From Haplosporangium gracile (Eukaryota > Mortierellomycota > Mortierellomycetes > Mortierellales > Mortierellaceae), in contig JAAAUF010000296.1 of NCBI GenBank assembly GCA_015499985.1, positions 1 to 41,876 of the forward strand: DNA of 41,876 bases, given 5' to 3'. A model generated the notes under the pieces. The model did not search any database. It was given only the letters and a program-made list of their open reading frames with translations, and was not told the origin of the DNA. Below, piece by piece: positions 1-11,830 of this stretch. Made by a program: the position numbers and the translations under genes. Numbering within the stretch: position 1 is the stretch's first letter; each line of letters starts with the position of its first letter.

Positions 1-270
1 TCGCAATACAACACCACCAAGCCCTATGGGATCCGCAACCTCGGACACATTGTCGGCAAGAGGATCACGATGCGTGGGTTTATTAATGACGATTTCGCAA
101 AGGAGTGTTATGGGGATTTCTTGAAAGATGTGAGTGAGTGGTTGGAAGGTGGAAATATTATTTATAAGGAGGATGTCGAGGAGGGGATTGACAAGTCTTT
201 GGAGACCTTTGTGGGAATGTTGAAGGGCAAGAACTTTGGTAAACAGGTCGTCAAAATTGCTGACTTGTAA
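1..270 (+). CDS. NADP-dependent medium-chain reductase (prostaglandin/alkenal reductase-like), 3' end
   Basis: The frame is open from base 1 and ends with TAA at 268-270, so only the last 89 residues are present. The tail contains RITMRGFINDDF, a segment WLEGGNIIYKEDVEEGI and the terminal GKNFGKQVVKI. That order matches the C-terminus of the zinc-free medium-chain dehydrogenase/reductase family (leukotriene B4 12-hydroxydehydrogenase, prostaglandin reductase and CurA-like enoyl or alkenal reductases). These enzymes use NADPH to reduce the double bond of alpha,beta-unsaturated carbonyls, usually in the cytosol. The Rossmann GxxGxxG region lies upstream of the window, so cofactor binding cannot be checked. 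The next gene is convergent. Family assignment is fairly sure; the substrate is unknown. Confidence 0.8.
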   Translation, partial: SQYNTTKPYGIRNLGHIVGKRITMRGFINDDFAKECYGDFLKDVSEWLEGGNIIYKEDVEEGIDKSLETFVGMLKGKNFGKQVVKIADL

Positions 271-453
271 AGTCTTAGTAAGGTAGATAAAGCCAGCGCG
301 CTTTTGCACCATTTTTTCCTACTACAAAGATAAAACAACTGATTTTTTTGAACGTACTTCGAGAGCACAGACCAACATGAAAATGCCACGATGCAAACTT
401 TTACTTTATGTGTGACTTTATTTTATGCGCATCAAAAAAAAAGGGCATGTTGC

Positions 454-3025
454 TTATATGACTTCCCAGTCGCCAGAAGAGCTGCCAACACCACCACTTC
501 TGCTTCCACCACCACCACCACCACCAGGCTCCAACAACCCTTCCATAAACCCACGATGCACTATCTCAAAATCTCTTAGATGCTCCCCCTGCAGTCCCAA
601 ATACACATCCACTCCCGAACCACCACCACCTCTATTAGCTCCCTTCAGAGCAGGCCCACTATCCATGATGACACACATCCCCTCTCCACCTCCAAATCCT
701 CCACGTCCAATCCTGACCTTGATGGGAGGTCCCTGTCCGAAATCAGGCGAATACATGTTCAGTTTACGGAATGACCAGACCATAAAGTCCTGTCCAAAGG
801 GATTATTGCTCGTCGTCTCGATCAAATGTGGGTTCTCCTGTCGTTGGATCCAGCTGATAGCCGATTTGAGCTGCTCCGGTGACTGCAACATCAGCTCGTC
901 CCTGAGAAGCCGTGATGGCAATGACAGTGGGGTCGTCAACAGTGAATGAACAGGCATCTGCACAAATATCGACCTTTTTTTGTTCAAGTAAAAAAAAAGA
1001 AACAGTGCTGTCAATTATCTCGTTCAGCACTAACTGACAAAAATATACGAACAAAACAACAAATGAGACTTACAGGATGGCATTGCCGATGTAGCTTTCT
1101 GGGATGGGGGGTGCAACACGATTCCGGATATCCATGACGAGGCCACACATCATCTTACAGTCAGGCTCCATCCGGCGAGTAATCGTCGACATTTTCCAGA
1201 GGTAGGCCACCAACGAATCGCCGGTCGAGACCCACTTGTCGCTGATCTCTTTGTCATCTGCCGCACAGGCCGCCGCTGCAATATTTTGCTCAGATGCCAA
1301 CCTTTTGATCGCATCGAGTTGTTGCGGCGAAAAGTGGAACAGGTGTAGATTGCCTCCCTCGGGTTCCTGTCCGCCTGCTGCAGCATCTATTGAAGAGTTG
1401 TGTGACTCTTGTCGTCGTCTCGGTCGACGCCCTCCTACCCGACTCTGTTGTTGCCGTTGTTGTTGTTGACGCTGTTGCTGCTGCTCGGAGACGCCTTCGA
1501 TAGGTCCTTCCAAATGCTCAACGTCACCAATCATCACCCGCGGGATGTTAACGGTGGTGTCAGCGGAGGTTGTCTCCGAGGCTGTTCCTTTGCCAGAATC
1601 CTCGTTAATCGACTCCATCATCCTCTGTATCCGTTGCAAGTTGGAAGAGTCCCCAACATCCTCCTCCTCATCGTCATCATCCTCGTCCTCTGTAGTCGTC
1701 ACTTCCAACTCACCTAGACCTCGGTCCAAGGCATTATCCAGACTGTTGTCGAACAAGATGGGCGGTGGGGGCGAGTCATTGATCCGCTGATGCCTGTAGA
1801 CCGCACTGGCCAGATAAGGGTCGCCATGGATCTCCAAAAACGTTCTATCCAAGATCGGGTAGGGTCCGAAATCCTTGCCCTGCGTCATCTTGGACCAGGC
1901 GTCCATGAACGAGATCCACGAGGTAGCATCCAGAACAGACGAATCCATGGCCACGCCCATAATCAACGAATGGTCCGAGGTATATGTCAATTGGATCCCC
2001 AACAGTGGAGGGTCGCGCAGCGAAGCTGGGTAGAGACCCACGGGGAAGAGCTGAGGAGGGAGGATCGCATCTTGGTAACCTCCATGACGGATCTGAGCCA
2101 TCGATGTGGTCGTGTCGGCAACGACAAAGAGGACGCCCCGGTCATTGCATTCGATAAAGGGTCTCCTGCTGTTGCTCTTGTTGTTGTTTGCGGAAGAAGC
2201 TGGCATTGATGACGTTGCAGGTGTAGGAGGAATAGTGGAAGAAGACACAGAAGACGGTCCTGCTGCTGCTGCTGCTGTTGTTGTTGTTGCTTCTGTATGG
2301 TTGGGATCCAATGGCTGGTTATAATTATTGCTGGTGTTGATGCAAAGTCGACCAGCCAAGGGAAAGAAATCCGAGAGGACCAATGCCAAGGAAGCCTGAA
2401 GGAGCATTGGGTCCATGAAGGGCGAAGAGTGATAATGATAATGGAGGCGAGACTTTGAGGAACTGCCGCTATGAGGTTTCTTGGCGTTAGCAGAGGAGGA
2501 CGATGAGCCAGCAGGCGACGCAGGAGGTGACAAGGTGGTCGCAAAAGTCGACGATGACGCTGAAGAGGATGACAAGGTGTTGTTGTTATTGTTGTTGTTG
2601 TTGTTGTTGTTGCTGTAGGTCGCCCCTTTTGCAGATAGCGAAGCATCGTTCACAATGGTAGTAGTAGTAGGCTGGCTGAATGATCCTTGCTGCTGCTGCT
2701 GACTCGCCTCAAAAAAGTACAATAGCCGGGTATATATGCGAGGTTTGGCAACATCAAGACTTGATAGCTCCACTCGTGGGTACCGCATCGCCTCGCCTGT
2801 CGTTGTTCCTCCTGTGATAGCAGCTGCCTGGTCTGGGACAGGCTCGAGTTCTGTGGGGGTGATGGGCTGGACTAGCTGGCGGTGTCGTAGCCTTGTCTGA
2901 GGCGTAGAACGGGAAGAGGTAGAGAAGGATGGTGACCTTGAAGCGGACGGGCTGGACGATGTACCATCGGTGTGCCTGTGGTGGGCGATCTTTTCTCGCT
3001 CATGCAGTGTTCTCTGAGGTGACAT
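454..3025 (-). CDS. BAHD-like acyltransferase with His-to-Ser change in the HxxxD motif
   Basis: Two exons, complement(454..973, 1074..3025), give 823 residues. The start at 3025 (MSPQRT) was chosen because the open frame upstream is a CT-rich leader. The fold is recognised from LSSLDVAKPRIYTRLLYFF, LALVLSDFFPLAGRL, GNAI and, near residues 728-732, DFGQG (DFGWG in classical BAHD enzymes). BAHD proteins transfer acyl groups from acyl-CoA. At the position of the catalytic HxxxD motif the protein reads SSVLD (residues 362-366), so the general-base His is Ser while the structural Asp remains. It is much longer than the usual 430-480 residues because of Asn, Gln, Ser/Thr and acidic low-complexity inserts. 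The donor (gtaagt) is strong; the acceptor (aaaag) is poor, chosen because it restores frame and keeps the usual spacing from GNA to PLS. Activity is doubtful. Confidence 0.72.
2578..2613. repeat. GTT trinucleotide microsatellite (poly-Asn in the BAHD protein)
   Basis: A run of GTT triplets on the plus strand reads as AAC on the coding strand and encodes an uninterrupted Asn stretch inside the N-terminal half of the BAHD-like protein. Nearby CTG/GTT runs at about 2262-2295 and 2689-2701 give Ala/Thr-rich and Gln-rich stretches. These lie in insert regions, not in the conserved core. Confidence 0.9.
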
Positions 3026-3507
3026 TTGCCGTAAGAAGTAGAAGGAGAGAGGAGGGAGAGGAAGGAGAAGAATGGGTGAGAGTAAAGTGTATGTTAGGTG
3101 TGACGGGAAGAGAAGGGAGAGGAGGGTGATGGATGGAAAGACAAGAAAAATAAAGGTGTGAGAGTAAAGAGAGTGAAAGTGAGATAGGAAAGGGAAAAGA
3201 AGAAGAAAAAAGAGAAAAGGGGGAAAATACGATGATGGTGTGTGTGTGTGTGTGTGTCTGGAAGTCGGGCTTTGAATGGTTGGTTGGTTGGGAAGGAAGG
3301 ATATGGCCGACATGCGTGTGCACAAACAACATACAGCGCAACTCCTACTTGTCCATTTCATTTTGGCATGCAAATCAAACACCGCATGACTCGCTCAAAA
3401 AAGGGCATACTTTTGGATAGACATGAAAAAACTTTGGTTCATTAAAAAAATCTACTGTACAAAAGGGATAGCAAACTTCAAATTGCTACAAGACACCATT
3501 CGTCGAT
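3026..3507 (-). promoter_or_regulatory. Leader/promoter of the BAHD gene and 3' flank of the Mdv1-like gene
   Basis: The stretch from 3026 to about 3240 is strongly pyrimidine-rich on the minus strand, typical of the 5' leaders seen before other genes in this window. A (TG)n run lies at about 3239-3257. No other gene is visible. Both flanking genes read leftwards, so this segment also holds the end of the Mdv1-like transcript. Confidence 0.5.
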
Positions 3508-6500
3508 TCATCGACTCCAGAGACGGACGGTCGAGTCCTGCCCGCCAGAGGCAAGCACCGACTCGCTGATCCGCACACTCTCAACGCCATTCGTATGGCC
3601 CGTGTAATAACTATGCTGCTGGGACACTCGGTCATAAATCTAATATTTATGAAAAAAAGGGTTGAGCATAAGCACGGGTGTTTTGTTCATATGATATCAT
3701 CGCATCCTTTTCGATATTCTTTTTAATCCTTATCGCCAAGTACCTTGAGGCTGTCGCCAGAACCAACAACAATCTTGGAGGTGTCAAACCGCAGACTCTT
3801 GACTGGTTCTTCATACTGAAGGATTTCCTGGATGCCTCCCGTCCGCAGATCCCAAATCTAATCAGCAGATGTCATGAAGAGGATTAGTCGCCTTGTTGTA
3901 TCGGTGCTTAACCTTAGATAAAAGTCAATTGCAAGGCATTGCTCTTACCCTGACACTTCTGTCCATGCTGCCACTGACGACATGGTAGTCATCAAACTGT
4001 AATGAGGTCAATGGTCCAGTATGTCCAACAAGCGTACGATGTGCTTGACCCGATCGGACTATTATGAACAGCAAAGGAAACTGTCAGTGGTATCATCTTA
4101 CAACGACCAACACCAGAAGTCATACAACCAGAGTGAGAAGATATAACTTACGGTCCCACATACGGATGGCGCCGTCGATAGTGCCACTGCAGAGAGCATA
4201 CTGCCAAAACTGCAAACTACCGACGTAGTTGTTGTCCTGCAAGTCCAGATCCATCCAGTCTGACCAAGAGTTTGAAGTGCCCATGGCCCACAACAGATCC
4301 ATCGTCAACACACATTGACCAGTGCTCAAATCCCACTCCTTGATCGTCTTGTCATTTGATCCAGAAAGCTATACAAGTAAGAAAAAAACATATCAGACGA
4401 CCTCTGTTCTCCTTTTCATTCGGTTACATTACGTTTCGTCGCTTAGAAAGACAATCACGATGCCGCATGATAGCTATGCTGCACCAAACATACCAGTTTT
4501 TGATCCTCGAAATAAAGACAGGTAACAGGTCCAGTATGTCCGCTCAGAGTATTCGTCCAGCAGTTGTCCAGTACAGCGAGGGTGTCCATAGAATCTCTTG
4601 AATAGGAACCTTTGTCAGAAGAGTCACTAGAAGAGTCTGAGAGTGTTGGAGATCGGTCGCGAGTTGCTTGGGCATGTGTAAGATCGGCAAGGTTCCAAGT
4701 CCTGATGGTGGTGTCCCTGGATCCTGTTACCAGCGTGTTCTGAGACAGCTGCATACATTCAACATAGTCCTCATGACCAGGCAATTGGCCGAGACATTTG
4801 AAGGTCGACAAATCCCACACGCGCGTCGTGTTATCCTTGGAGGCAGTAACAAGTGTTCCATAAGGGCCGTTCAGATCCAACGTTGTGATGACTCCGTCAT
4901 GTCCGTAGAATGCATGCATGCAAGTTCCTGAGTCCAGTGTTTCTTCGCGGTATCCCAATTGCAGCGCTATCATTCCAGGGATACAAAAAGTAAAAAATAA
5001 TGACACGGGTTTAGAATTCGAGTTGAAAGCTATGGATTTTGGCGGAGTGCTTGTATCATAGAGCAAGTAGCAACTTACGTTCTCCATCGTTTGCCTTGGC
5101 ACCCTCAGATACCGATGCCAACTTGTCGTTTAACTCCTCCACTAATAGGGCACGATGAAATGCAAATATAGATTACTGTTAGACCTATGCATCCCCGCAT
5201 TGTGCTCTGTTTCGTGCTCTTTGTACTCGCCATGCGACCCGATCGGGGCACTGTTCGCCAGAAAGAAAGAAAAAAAACTTACAGGTATCCGCAAGGTCAT
5301 CCTCGCGCTCGGACAATTTGCTCAGCTTATACTGAAGGTTTTTTTGGCGGGCCACCAGGGTCTCGATGGATGCTGCAACTTGACCTAGTTCTGATTGGAT
5401 CACCGTCTGAAGGAGGACATCATAAATGTTCGTGGTCAGCATACAACACCGTCGACGTCAATCCTCTCGCGCGCATTTTCGCAAACCCCGAATGAAATAA
5501 TCAAAGGAGAATTATTCCTTACCTTTTGCGACTGCAGCTTGACTTGCTCCTTGATGGTTCGCTCTCGTTCGCTCAGGAGTGAGGAAAACACCAGGTTGGG
5601 ATCGTCTTCATCCACTATCACAAAAATCAATTATCCAATGAACCAGAGAAAAAAAGGCACAAAAAAAGGTGAGCATATGACATTGTGCATTGGCTGGTTC
5701 CGCCAAAATAAAAATGCAAGCTTATTCAAAACGCTATTCAGAGTTTCCCTCGGAGAAGTTGAGTTGTATGGGATAGCTTTTGTTAGTTACCTTCACCAAA
5801 ACCGGTTTTCCTCCGCCGGTGATGACCTTTGCTGCGTTTGCCATTCTTGGAGTGTGGATAAGACGCCTTAAAGCCCTGGAATAAAGAAACCCGCGCGGCT
5901 GGTTCTGGAATATCCTCCACCAGTAGTTCGTCTGCCTGCATGGGAACAGCCTGCCGTGAACCGGTCAGGGCGAGTGCTTGGGCATTGGCTGTTGCTCTCC
6001 GGATATACTGCGTTGCCATGAGATGTGGAGCCATGCCTGAGAGTCCAGTGAGGGAAGCAATTCCCGTGAGGTCGCCTTTGACTGCCTGGACGGTGAGGGG
6101 TGAAAATACGATGCTGCTGGTGGTGGAGAGGGTGTTGCGTGCTGAGGATGCCAATTCAGATACGTCAAATGCATGCAGCAGTTCCATGATACGATGACGG
6201 GGCTGCTGCAGTCCAGAGGAGACCATAGTGGAGAATGTCCTTCCTGTATTAGTAATTCCTGAGATGGTCTGTGAAAAGACGGACGACGTTTCTGACCGGT
6301 GTCGTCCTGTTGCTGCTGCTGCTGGTCCTACTGCTGTTGGGGTTGGAGTTGGTAGTGGTGGCGGAGCAGAGGTTGTTGTGGTTGGGTTTGGCGCTGAGGA
6401 GGTTGACTTGCGTCGGCTAGAGAAGGCGGACGAGGGTGTTGATGAGGAAGAGGCCGCGTAGTTTGGGCTGAGCCTTGAGCGGTCCATGCCTGAGGGCAGA

Positions 6501-6556
6501 CTTGAAGCGAATGGGGCAATGGGTCTGGCGGGCTCGGAATGGAATGTCGACGACAT
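3508..6556 (-). CDS. mdv1: Mdv1/Caf4-like mitochondrial division WD40 protein
   Basis: Nine exons, complement(3508..3639, 3744..3857, 3949..4058, 4152..4368, 4494..4966, 5079..5141, 5283..5406, 5523..5614, 5791..6556), encode 696 residues with all phases consistent. Residues 1-255 hold Ser/Thr/Pro-rich sequence and the segment [19 protein letters not shown], which fits the Fis1-binding extension of Mdv1. Residues about 257-345 are charged heptad-like sequence predicted to form a coiled coil. The rest is seven WD40 repeats with WD or WN ends (for example [52 protein letters not shown]). A Ser/Asp-rich insert sits between repeats 2 and 3. In fungi Mdv1 links the outer-membrane receptor Fis1 to the dynamin Dnm1 during fission. 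It could be the single Mdv1/Caf4 homologue. Confidence 0.88.
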
Positions 6557-7986
6557 TGCTATTCCGCTATACCGTGTAGGAAGCGGGGTTGAGGAGGACA
6601 GCCAAGGGAGGGCAAGGAGCGTTGTGTTGAGCGGGGTAAAGGAAAAAAGGGCTGGGTGGTATAGGTGGTAGTGGCAGTGGTGGCAAAAGGAGAGAAGAAA
6701 AGAAAAGAAAAAATGAGTGCAAGTGAGAAAAAAGAAGAAAAAGGAGAAGAGGAGAGGACGGGCTGTGATGGATGATATTAATTTATTATGTGTGGGGAAC
6801 GATTCAAAGAAGAGAGAACAAGTGAGAGAGAGAGAAAAGAGAGAGAGAGTAAGAGAGAGAGAGAGAGGGAGAGCAATTGGCGAAATGCGATTGGCTCACT
6901 CATAGCTCTTGTTAGCAACCCCAAGGGTTTTATTAGTTAGGGTTGCTGTCCTTGTTGCTTCTTTTTCTTATTCTTCAAAGAAGATAGAAGGAGGCAGACA
7001 GATCAGGGTGCTTCTACTTGTTTTCGGAGGCGCATCCATTGACGTCCTGTTCACCGAATAGATACACCCTTATCAGGGACATCCGTGCTGTTGCGTTCTT
7101 TCTTTTCTCGATCTAGCAAGCAAAGTATGCCTGCATGGTTGCGTCTTGATGTCTCACCACAAAAAGAAAAACAGTGTAATGGAAAGGGTGACGATTGAAC
7201 GCGCCACCAATAAGCTTACTCTTTGTGCTATTCCCTCGTGCTGAAGCATCAATTGGAAACATGGAGGTGGAAACCCAAAACAAGTGTTGCCGTGCCCAAG
7301 TGTGTGCTCGAGGACGTGTTCAATTGCTTTTTACGTATGATTAGGCTTTGTGTGTGGTATTGGATTCGTGTCGTCGTCCCCTGTTTGCTGATCAGGGGCA
7401 AATGAACAGAGATTTGTGAATAAGCATTTTGCAGTGTGTCCAACTTTATTTTATTTTTTTCGCAGCAAGAAGATCTGCTCGGCTCTACATCATACTTCAT
7501 ACTTGATCTTTCATTCTAGGGAATGCGCCTATCCGTACTTTTCGGAAGTTTACCTTGTAGCTCTAGTCGGACAAGCAGTTGTTCTAGGGTAATCCATTGC
7601 CGTTGTCTCTTCGATCAACTACTGGAGACAATCGATCGCTGGCAGTGCGTAGGTGTCAAACTGTCATTACTTGTTTGCTATGTGTGCGTATATCTGTGTA
7701 TCTGTGTATCTGTTGTTCGTGTTCCTTTAAACCAGCCAACCGACGTCCAGTCCGTGGCTCACCTAGATTCATGCTTACTACCAAAAAATTCCACCTTTTC
7801 TCTATACCTGTCTGAGTGTATGTGGGGTCAAAAACCAAGTGCAAAGTCATCTCTTCCCTCGTTTTTTTTCTTTCTCTTTGCATCCTTCCATCTCTTCATC
7901 CCTTCACCCTTCCATTCATTCATCCTCGTCCACCTCTCCTCCTTCCTTTCTCCTTCTCTCTTTCCTCCCTTTTCCTTCATTCGACA
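6557..7986. promoter_or_regulatory. Divergent intergenic region between mdv1 and TMEM135
   Basis: No credible gene is seen in these 1430 bases. The left edge (6660-6880) is purine-rich on the plus strand with GA repeats, that is, a CT-rich leader for the minus-strand gene. The right edge (about 7850-7986) is CT-rich on the plus strand and leads into TMEM135. The two genes are transcribed away from each other, so both promoters must lie here. Confidence 0.6.
6814..6873. repeat. GA-rich microsatellite
   Basis: Interrupted GA dinucleotide repeats form a purine tract upstream of the Mdv1-like start. Confidence 0.85.
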
Positions 7987-10488
7987 ATGGCTGATCACAT
8001 CCCCTCGCCAGTCGAACCAACCACCATCACCACTCCAGACGAGACCACCTCGACTGCTGCCCAGTCCCTATCCTCCTCCTCCTCGAGCCAAACAATCATC
8101 AACGATTCTAAACCTTCCACACCAACAACCAAGCTTACGCACAGATCCCGCAAACAGCAGAGAGAGGACGATAGGGCAAACTGGGTCAATGGCAAGCGAC
8201 CCAAGGGCTATCGCACACCCGAGGGTCGAGAGGCCGCTGAAAAATGCAAGAACTACAAATCGGGCGTCTCTATCCCTTATCTTACTCACTCCTGCAAGAC
8301 CTACGAGGGTGTCCTCAAGCATGCCATCCTCGGAGCAATACGTACGAGTCTATTTCCCTATCTTTGTGCTCATTTGCTCGTACTATGCTAATTACTCCTT
8401 TTTTCGTTTGTGCTATCTATCGTTGAAAGAGGAGAGATCGATTTGATCCATGGGTTGACTGATGAAAGGAAATGTTTCTGGTGCTGTTGCTGACTATTAG
8501 GATCGGGTGGAGTTTCCTATGGAGCCAAAGCACTCGTCAACCTGTGCTTGGGCATGCTCAAGCTCATGAAGAGAAAGTAAGTAACGATAGAAAAAAGAAC
8601 AAGTCATGTCCAATGTACCATGTTTAAACCCTTTGTCCCTGAAGGGCTCATTGGCCTAATCTGATTTCATTTGAACAATAGGGGATCGTTTTTCACGATT
8701 GCCAAGGACGCTTTCACGGGTGCGGATGCTCTGCGTTTTGGATCCTTCTTTGGCATGTTCTCGTTCCTCTGGAAGCTGGTCAACAATGGTCTGACACTCT
8801 ACAGAGGCACCGACGACAGGATCAATGGAGCCATCGCTGGTAACCCACGGGATTATGAAAGGTTCAACGGAGATAAAAACCAAACAAAGTTTTGAGAAGA
8901 GTCCGTGGACAACTGCTAATCTTTTTTTTTTTTATCTCATTTGCATGTGGTGTGCGTAACATCGACAAACAAAAAGGTGCCATTGCTGGTCTGGCCCTGT
9001 TCATCGAAGCCCCTGAAAGAAGGGTGACTTTTGCCCAGCAGATGTTCATCCGGTAAGTCAATAGCATGCTCGATAGACAACGACATCTCCCTCCCTTATA
9101 CATATCTTTATTTTTGCTCCTTATCTTTTTTTTTTTTTTTTTTTTCGCTTTTTTCACGGTGGAGATGTATATGCGCTTACTAATTTCAAATGCTTTCTTG
9201 ACAACAATGAATGTGATCGACCTGATAGGTCAATGCAGGGTGTCTACAATGCAGGCAAGTACCGGGGCCAATTCTCGTTCCGCCATGGTGACGCCCTCCT
9301 CTTTGCCATCGGCTCCGCCCAAGTTATGTACGCCTACACCGTAAGTCCTTTCCATAGTCCTAATGTAGATCGTTTTCTCACATCGGATCCGAAAATTGGG
9401 TTTTTTTTGCTGTGCTCAGTTTTTACTATGTCCTCACTAACTAGAATTATCCTGTCCTACACAGATGCACCCGGACACGATTCCAAAAGAATTCTTCCAA
9501 TTCATGGTCAAGACGGCGCGTGTGCCCGCCGAAGCATTAGCGATGAACAGGACGCGTGTTCGTGGATTCCCCCTGGACTTGAAGGAGGTTCGGGCCATGG
9601 TCGATCGGTTCAACCCAACAGCCTTGACACTGAAAACTGTCGCCAACATGTCCGAGACCGTTGAGGCATTACCCTGTGCGGGCCTGCATCCTTGGATCGA
9701 CTCTTGTCGGGAAACCAACATTGATCGTTTTGTGGGTGTCATCAAGTCCATCTTCCCTGTCTATGCGACGTTGAACTTTGTGCCCTTGGTCGTCCTCCGC
9801 ATGAAGCGTTTGCTCAAGGAGTAAGTCTATTCGTCCGCTTCACTACGTCACTATCACTTTGTGGCTTCAACGTAGATCTCAGAGCAGGGTTTTTGTTGAG
9901 ATGTCGGATCATAGTTCCATTTACTGATCGAAGGCATCACCTCTTTTCCATGGTAGTCCGGTAAACGTCCTGTCAAAGACAACATTCAACACTCTCCGGT
10001 CCTCCGCTTTCCTTGCCGTCTTTGTAGCCCTCTATCAGACCCAAATCTGCACACACCGGAACCTCCTCATCGCCGGCTGGAAGTTGGGCAACAGCAAGTA
10101 CCTCTACTGGCTCTTTGGTTTAGTCAGTGCCATCTCGGCCATCATGATCGAACAGGAGAGTCGTCGCGCAGAATTAGCGTTCTATGTCCTCCCCAAGGCG
10201 GCAGATTCGCTGTATAGGATCCTGTACCGCAAGAACTGGGTCAAGGGCGTGAAGCACTGGGAGGTTATGACCTTTTCCTTTGCCATGTCTCTCGTCATGG
10301 TATGTCCTCCCCTCCCCCTCCCCCCCTTTTTTTTTGTTCGCATAAGTGGGTAATTGTTAGTGGATGAGGACGACTAATCTATTCTTTTTCTTCTTTTTTA
10401 CGCGCGATAGTCGTTCTACCAACGCGAGGAGCAAGTGCTTTCTCCTTTCGTCACCAAGATGATCTATCACATTCTTGGAAAGAACTAA
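7987..10488 (+). CDS. TMEM135-family membrane protein
   Basis: Eight exons, join(7987..8341, 8501..8576, 8682..8839, 8977..9052, 9229..9340, 9465..9820, 9957..10299, 10411..10488), encode 517 residues and close in phase. After a Ser/Thr-rich N-terminus comes a Cys-containing segment (CKNYKSGVSIPYLTHSC), then several hydrophobic segments with glycine-rich turns (INGAIAGAIAGLALFIEAPE). The family motif MHPDTIPKEFFQFM follows, and the C-terminus carries further membrane segments. TMEM135 proteins are multi-pass membrane proteins of mitochondria, peroxisomes and lipid droplets, and animal members influence mitochondrial dynamics and fat metabolism. The start is the first ATG after a CT-rich leader. 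It is head to head with the Mdv1-like gene. The molecular activity of the family is not settled. Confidence 0.85.
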
Positions 10489-10690
10489 ACTTATTTTTTA
10501 CTACCATTTGATATCCTCACGACATGCAATGGAAAAAGGGACCCATCCCTTGCTCGCCTCATATTAAAAACCAACACGATACCATCAACCAACCACTCAT
10601 AGATAGAGGACGCGCTTTAAAATGCCGAACATAATCTTTGGTTTATATATGAGCGGTAGTTACAAGCGCTGTACTATGGCAGCTTTGCTG
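10489..10690. other. Convergent 3' intergenic spacer
   Basis: A short AT-rich spacer lies between the TMEM135 stop and the stop of the decayed lactone oxidase. Nothing else is visible. Confidence 0.5.
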
Positions 10691-11830
10691 TTAATCCTCG
10701 CGCTCCTCGAGGAGGGGTCTCCAGGTATCGTTGACAAACATGTCAAAGGGATCCTGCGTCTTGCGGACACGGTTCAGAACTGCCAATCGGTCCTTGTACT
10801 CCCGGCGAAGAGCTGGGATTACACCTGGGATCTGTTCCCACAGCTTTGCCCAGTGGGGTCTTTAGAATAAAAAAAAACGCGTACGAGGAGACATAGATTA
10901 TTTTGTTAGATATTTAAAAGACATGGAGTTTTGTCCCACTTATTTTCAATACACAGCATGTCAAAATAGAAAAAAAACACGCCAAAAATAAGACTTACTT
11001 GGCGTTATACTTGTCGATCCAGCCAGAAAGAACCTCCTGCGAATACTCGACAAACCCAGGTGTGTCTCTCCCACCGAGGAGATTAATTATACAATAAATC
11101 GCCTCTGGCTCCTCAGCATCATACACAAACGACATCATCTTACTCGACGCCTTGATAAACCTCACCTCCAAACAAGTTCCAATCCTGCTTGGAAACTCGC
11201 TCGACGAAAACGCCCAGTTCTTGTCCACAAGATCATTCATCGCTTCGACAACTTTACAGAAATCTAGATTGACTTTGAAGGTAGCACTGGCGTCAAAGGT
11301 CCTGCGGTCTCCGGTTCCTTCACTTGGTTTCGTTACATCGAAATGGATCGCATCAGGTAGGTCTTTGACTACCTCGCCGACTCTGAAGGCTGCGAAACCT
11401 GGGTGGTTGACGGTAGGTGGTTGGCCTTTGTATTTTACCGGTCCTCGACAGGGTCGGTCGTGCGCCTCCACTGCTTCAGCCAAAAATGTTCATTCTTCTC
11501 CGGTTTCATGAGCCGGGCAGTTGGCCAATAAAACAGTTCCGTCGAATTGTTCGACATCACCATTTCCTTCAACTTCAATCCAGCAACCGGCCCATTACCG
11601 AAGAATGTCTCCAAAGCCTCGCGAGAATCAATAGCGCGGAGACGGTAGTCGTTCATGGGTTGAATTTGATAGTGGCGGTGTAGATGATTCCCAGGAGACC
11701 TAGGTTAACGCCAGCGATGGAAGGCTTCGGCGTCGTCAGCTTCAGAATGGATGTGCAGTTTGCCGTAGGCGTCGACGATTGTGATTTCTGTCAATTCGAA
11801 GCTCATCATCGTGTGGAGTGCTGCGCCGTG
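10691..11830 (-). pseudogene. Decayed FAD-linked lactone oxidase (arabinono/gulonolactone oxidase-like)
   Basis: The C-terminal part is well preserved: exon 10691..10859 joins exon 10999 upwards through a clean GTAAGT intron, giving GWIDKYNAKPHWAKLWEQIP and an acidic tail. This matches the C-terminal domain of D-arabinono-1,4-lactone and L-gulonolactone oxidases, where the PHW motif is typical. Going upstream the homology moves through three frames. HGAALHTMMSFELTEI runs in one frame until about 11716. AGVNLGLLGIIYTATIKFNP (11715 to about 11661) lies in a second. MNDYRLRAIDSREALETFF is back in the first, and from about 11440 the remainder is in a third. The first two shifts are adjacent to matching homology, with no room for introns. 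The N-terminal FAD-binding half is not recognisable upstream. Either this is a true pseudogene or the assembly carries several indels here. Confidence 0.75.

Noticed and set aside
3026..3382. 119-residue N-terminal extension of the BAHD protein with a hydrophobic stretch
   Set aside because: The Leu/Phe/Ser-rich stretch comes from a pyrimidine tract plus a TG microsatellite, so it is leader, not a membrane anchor.
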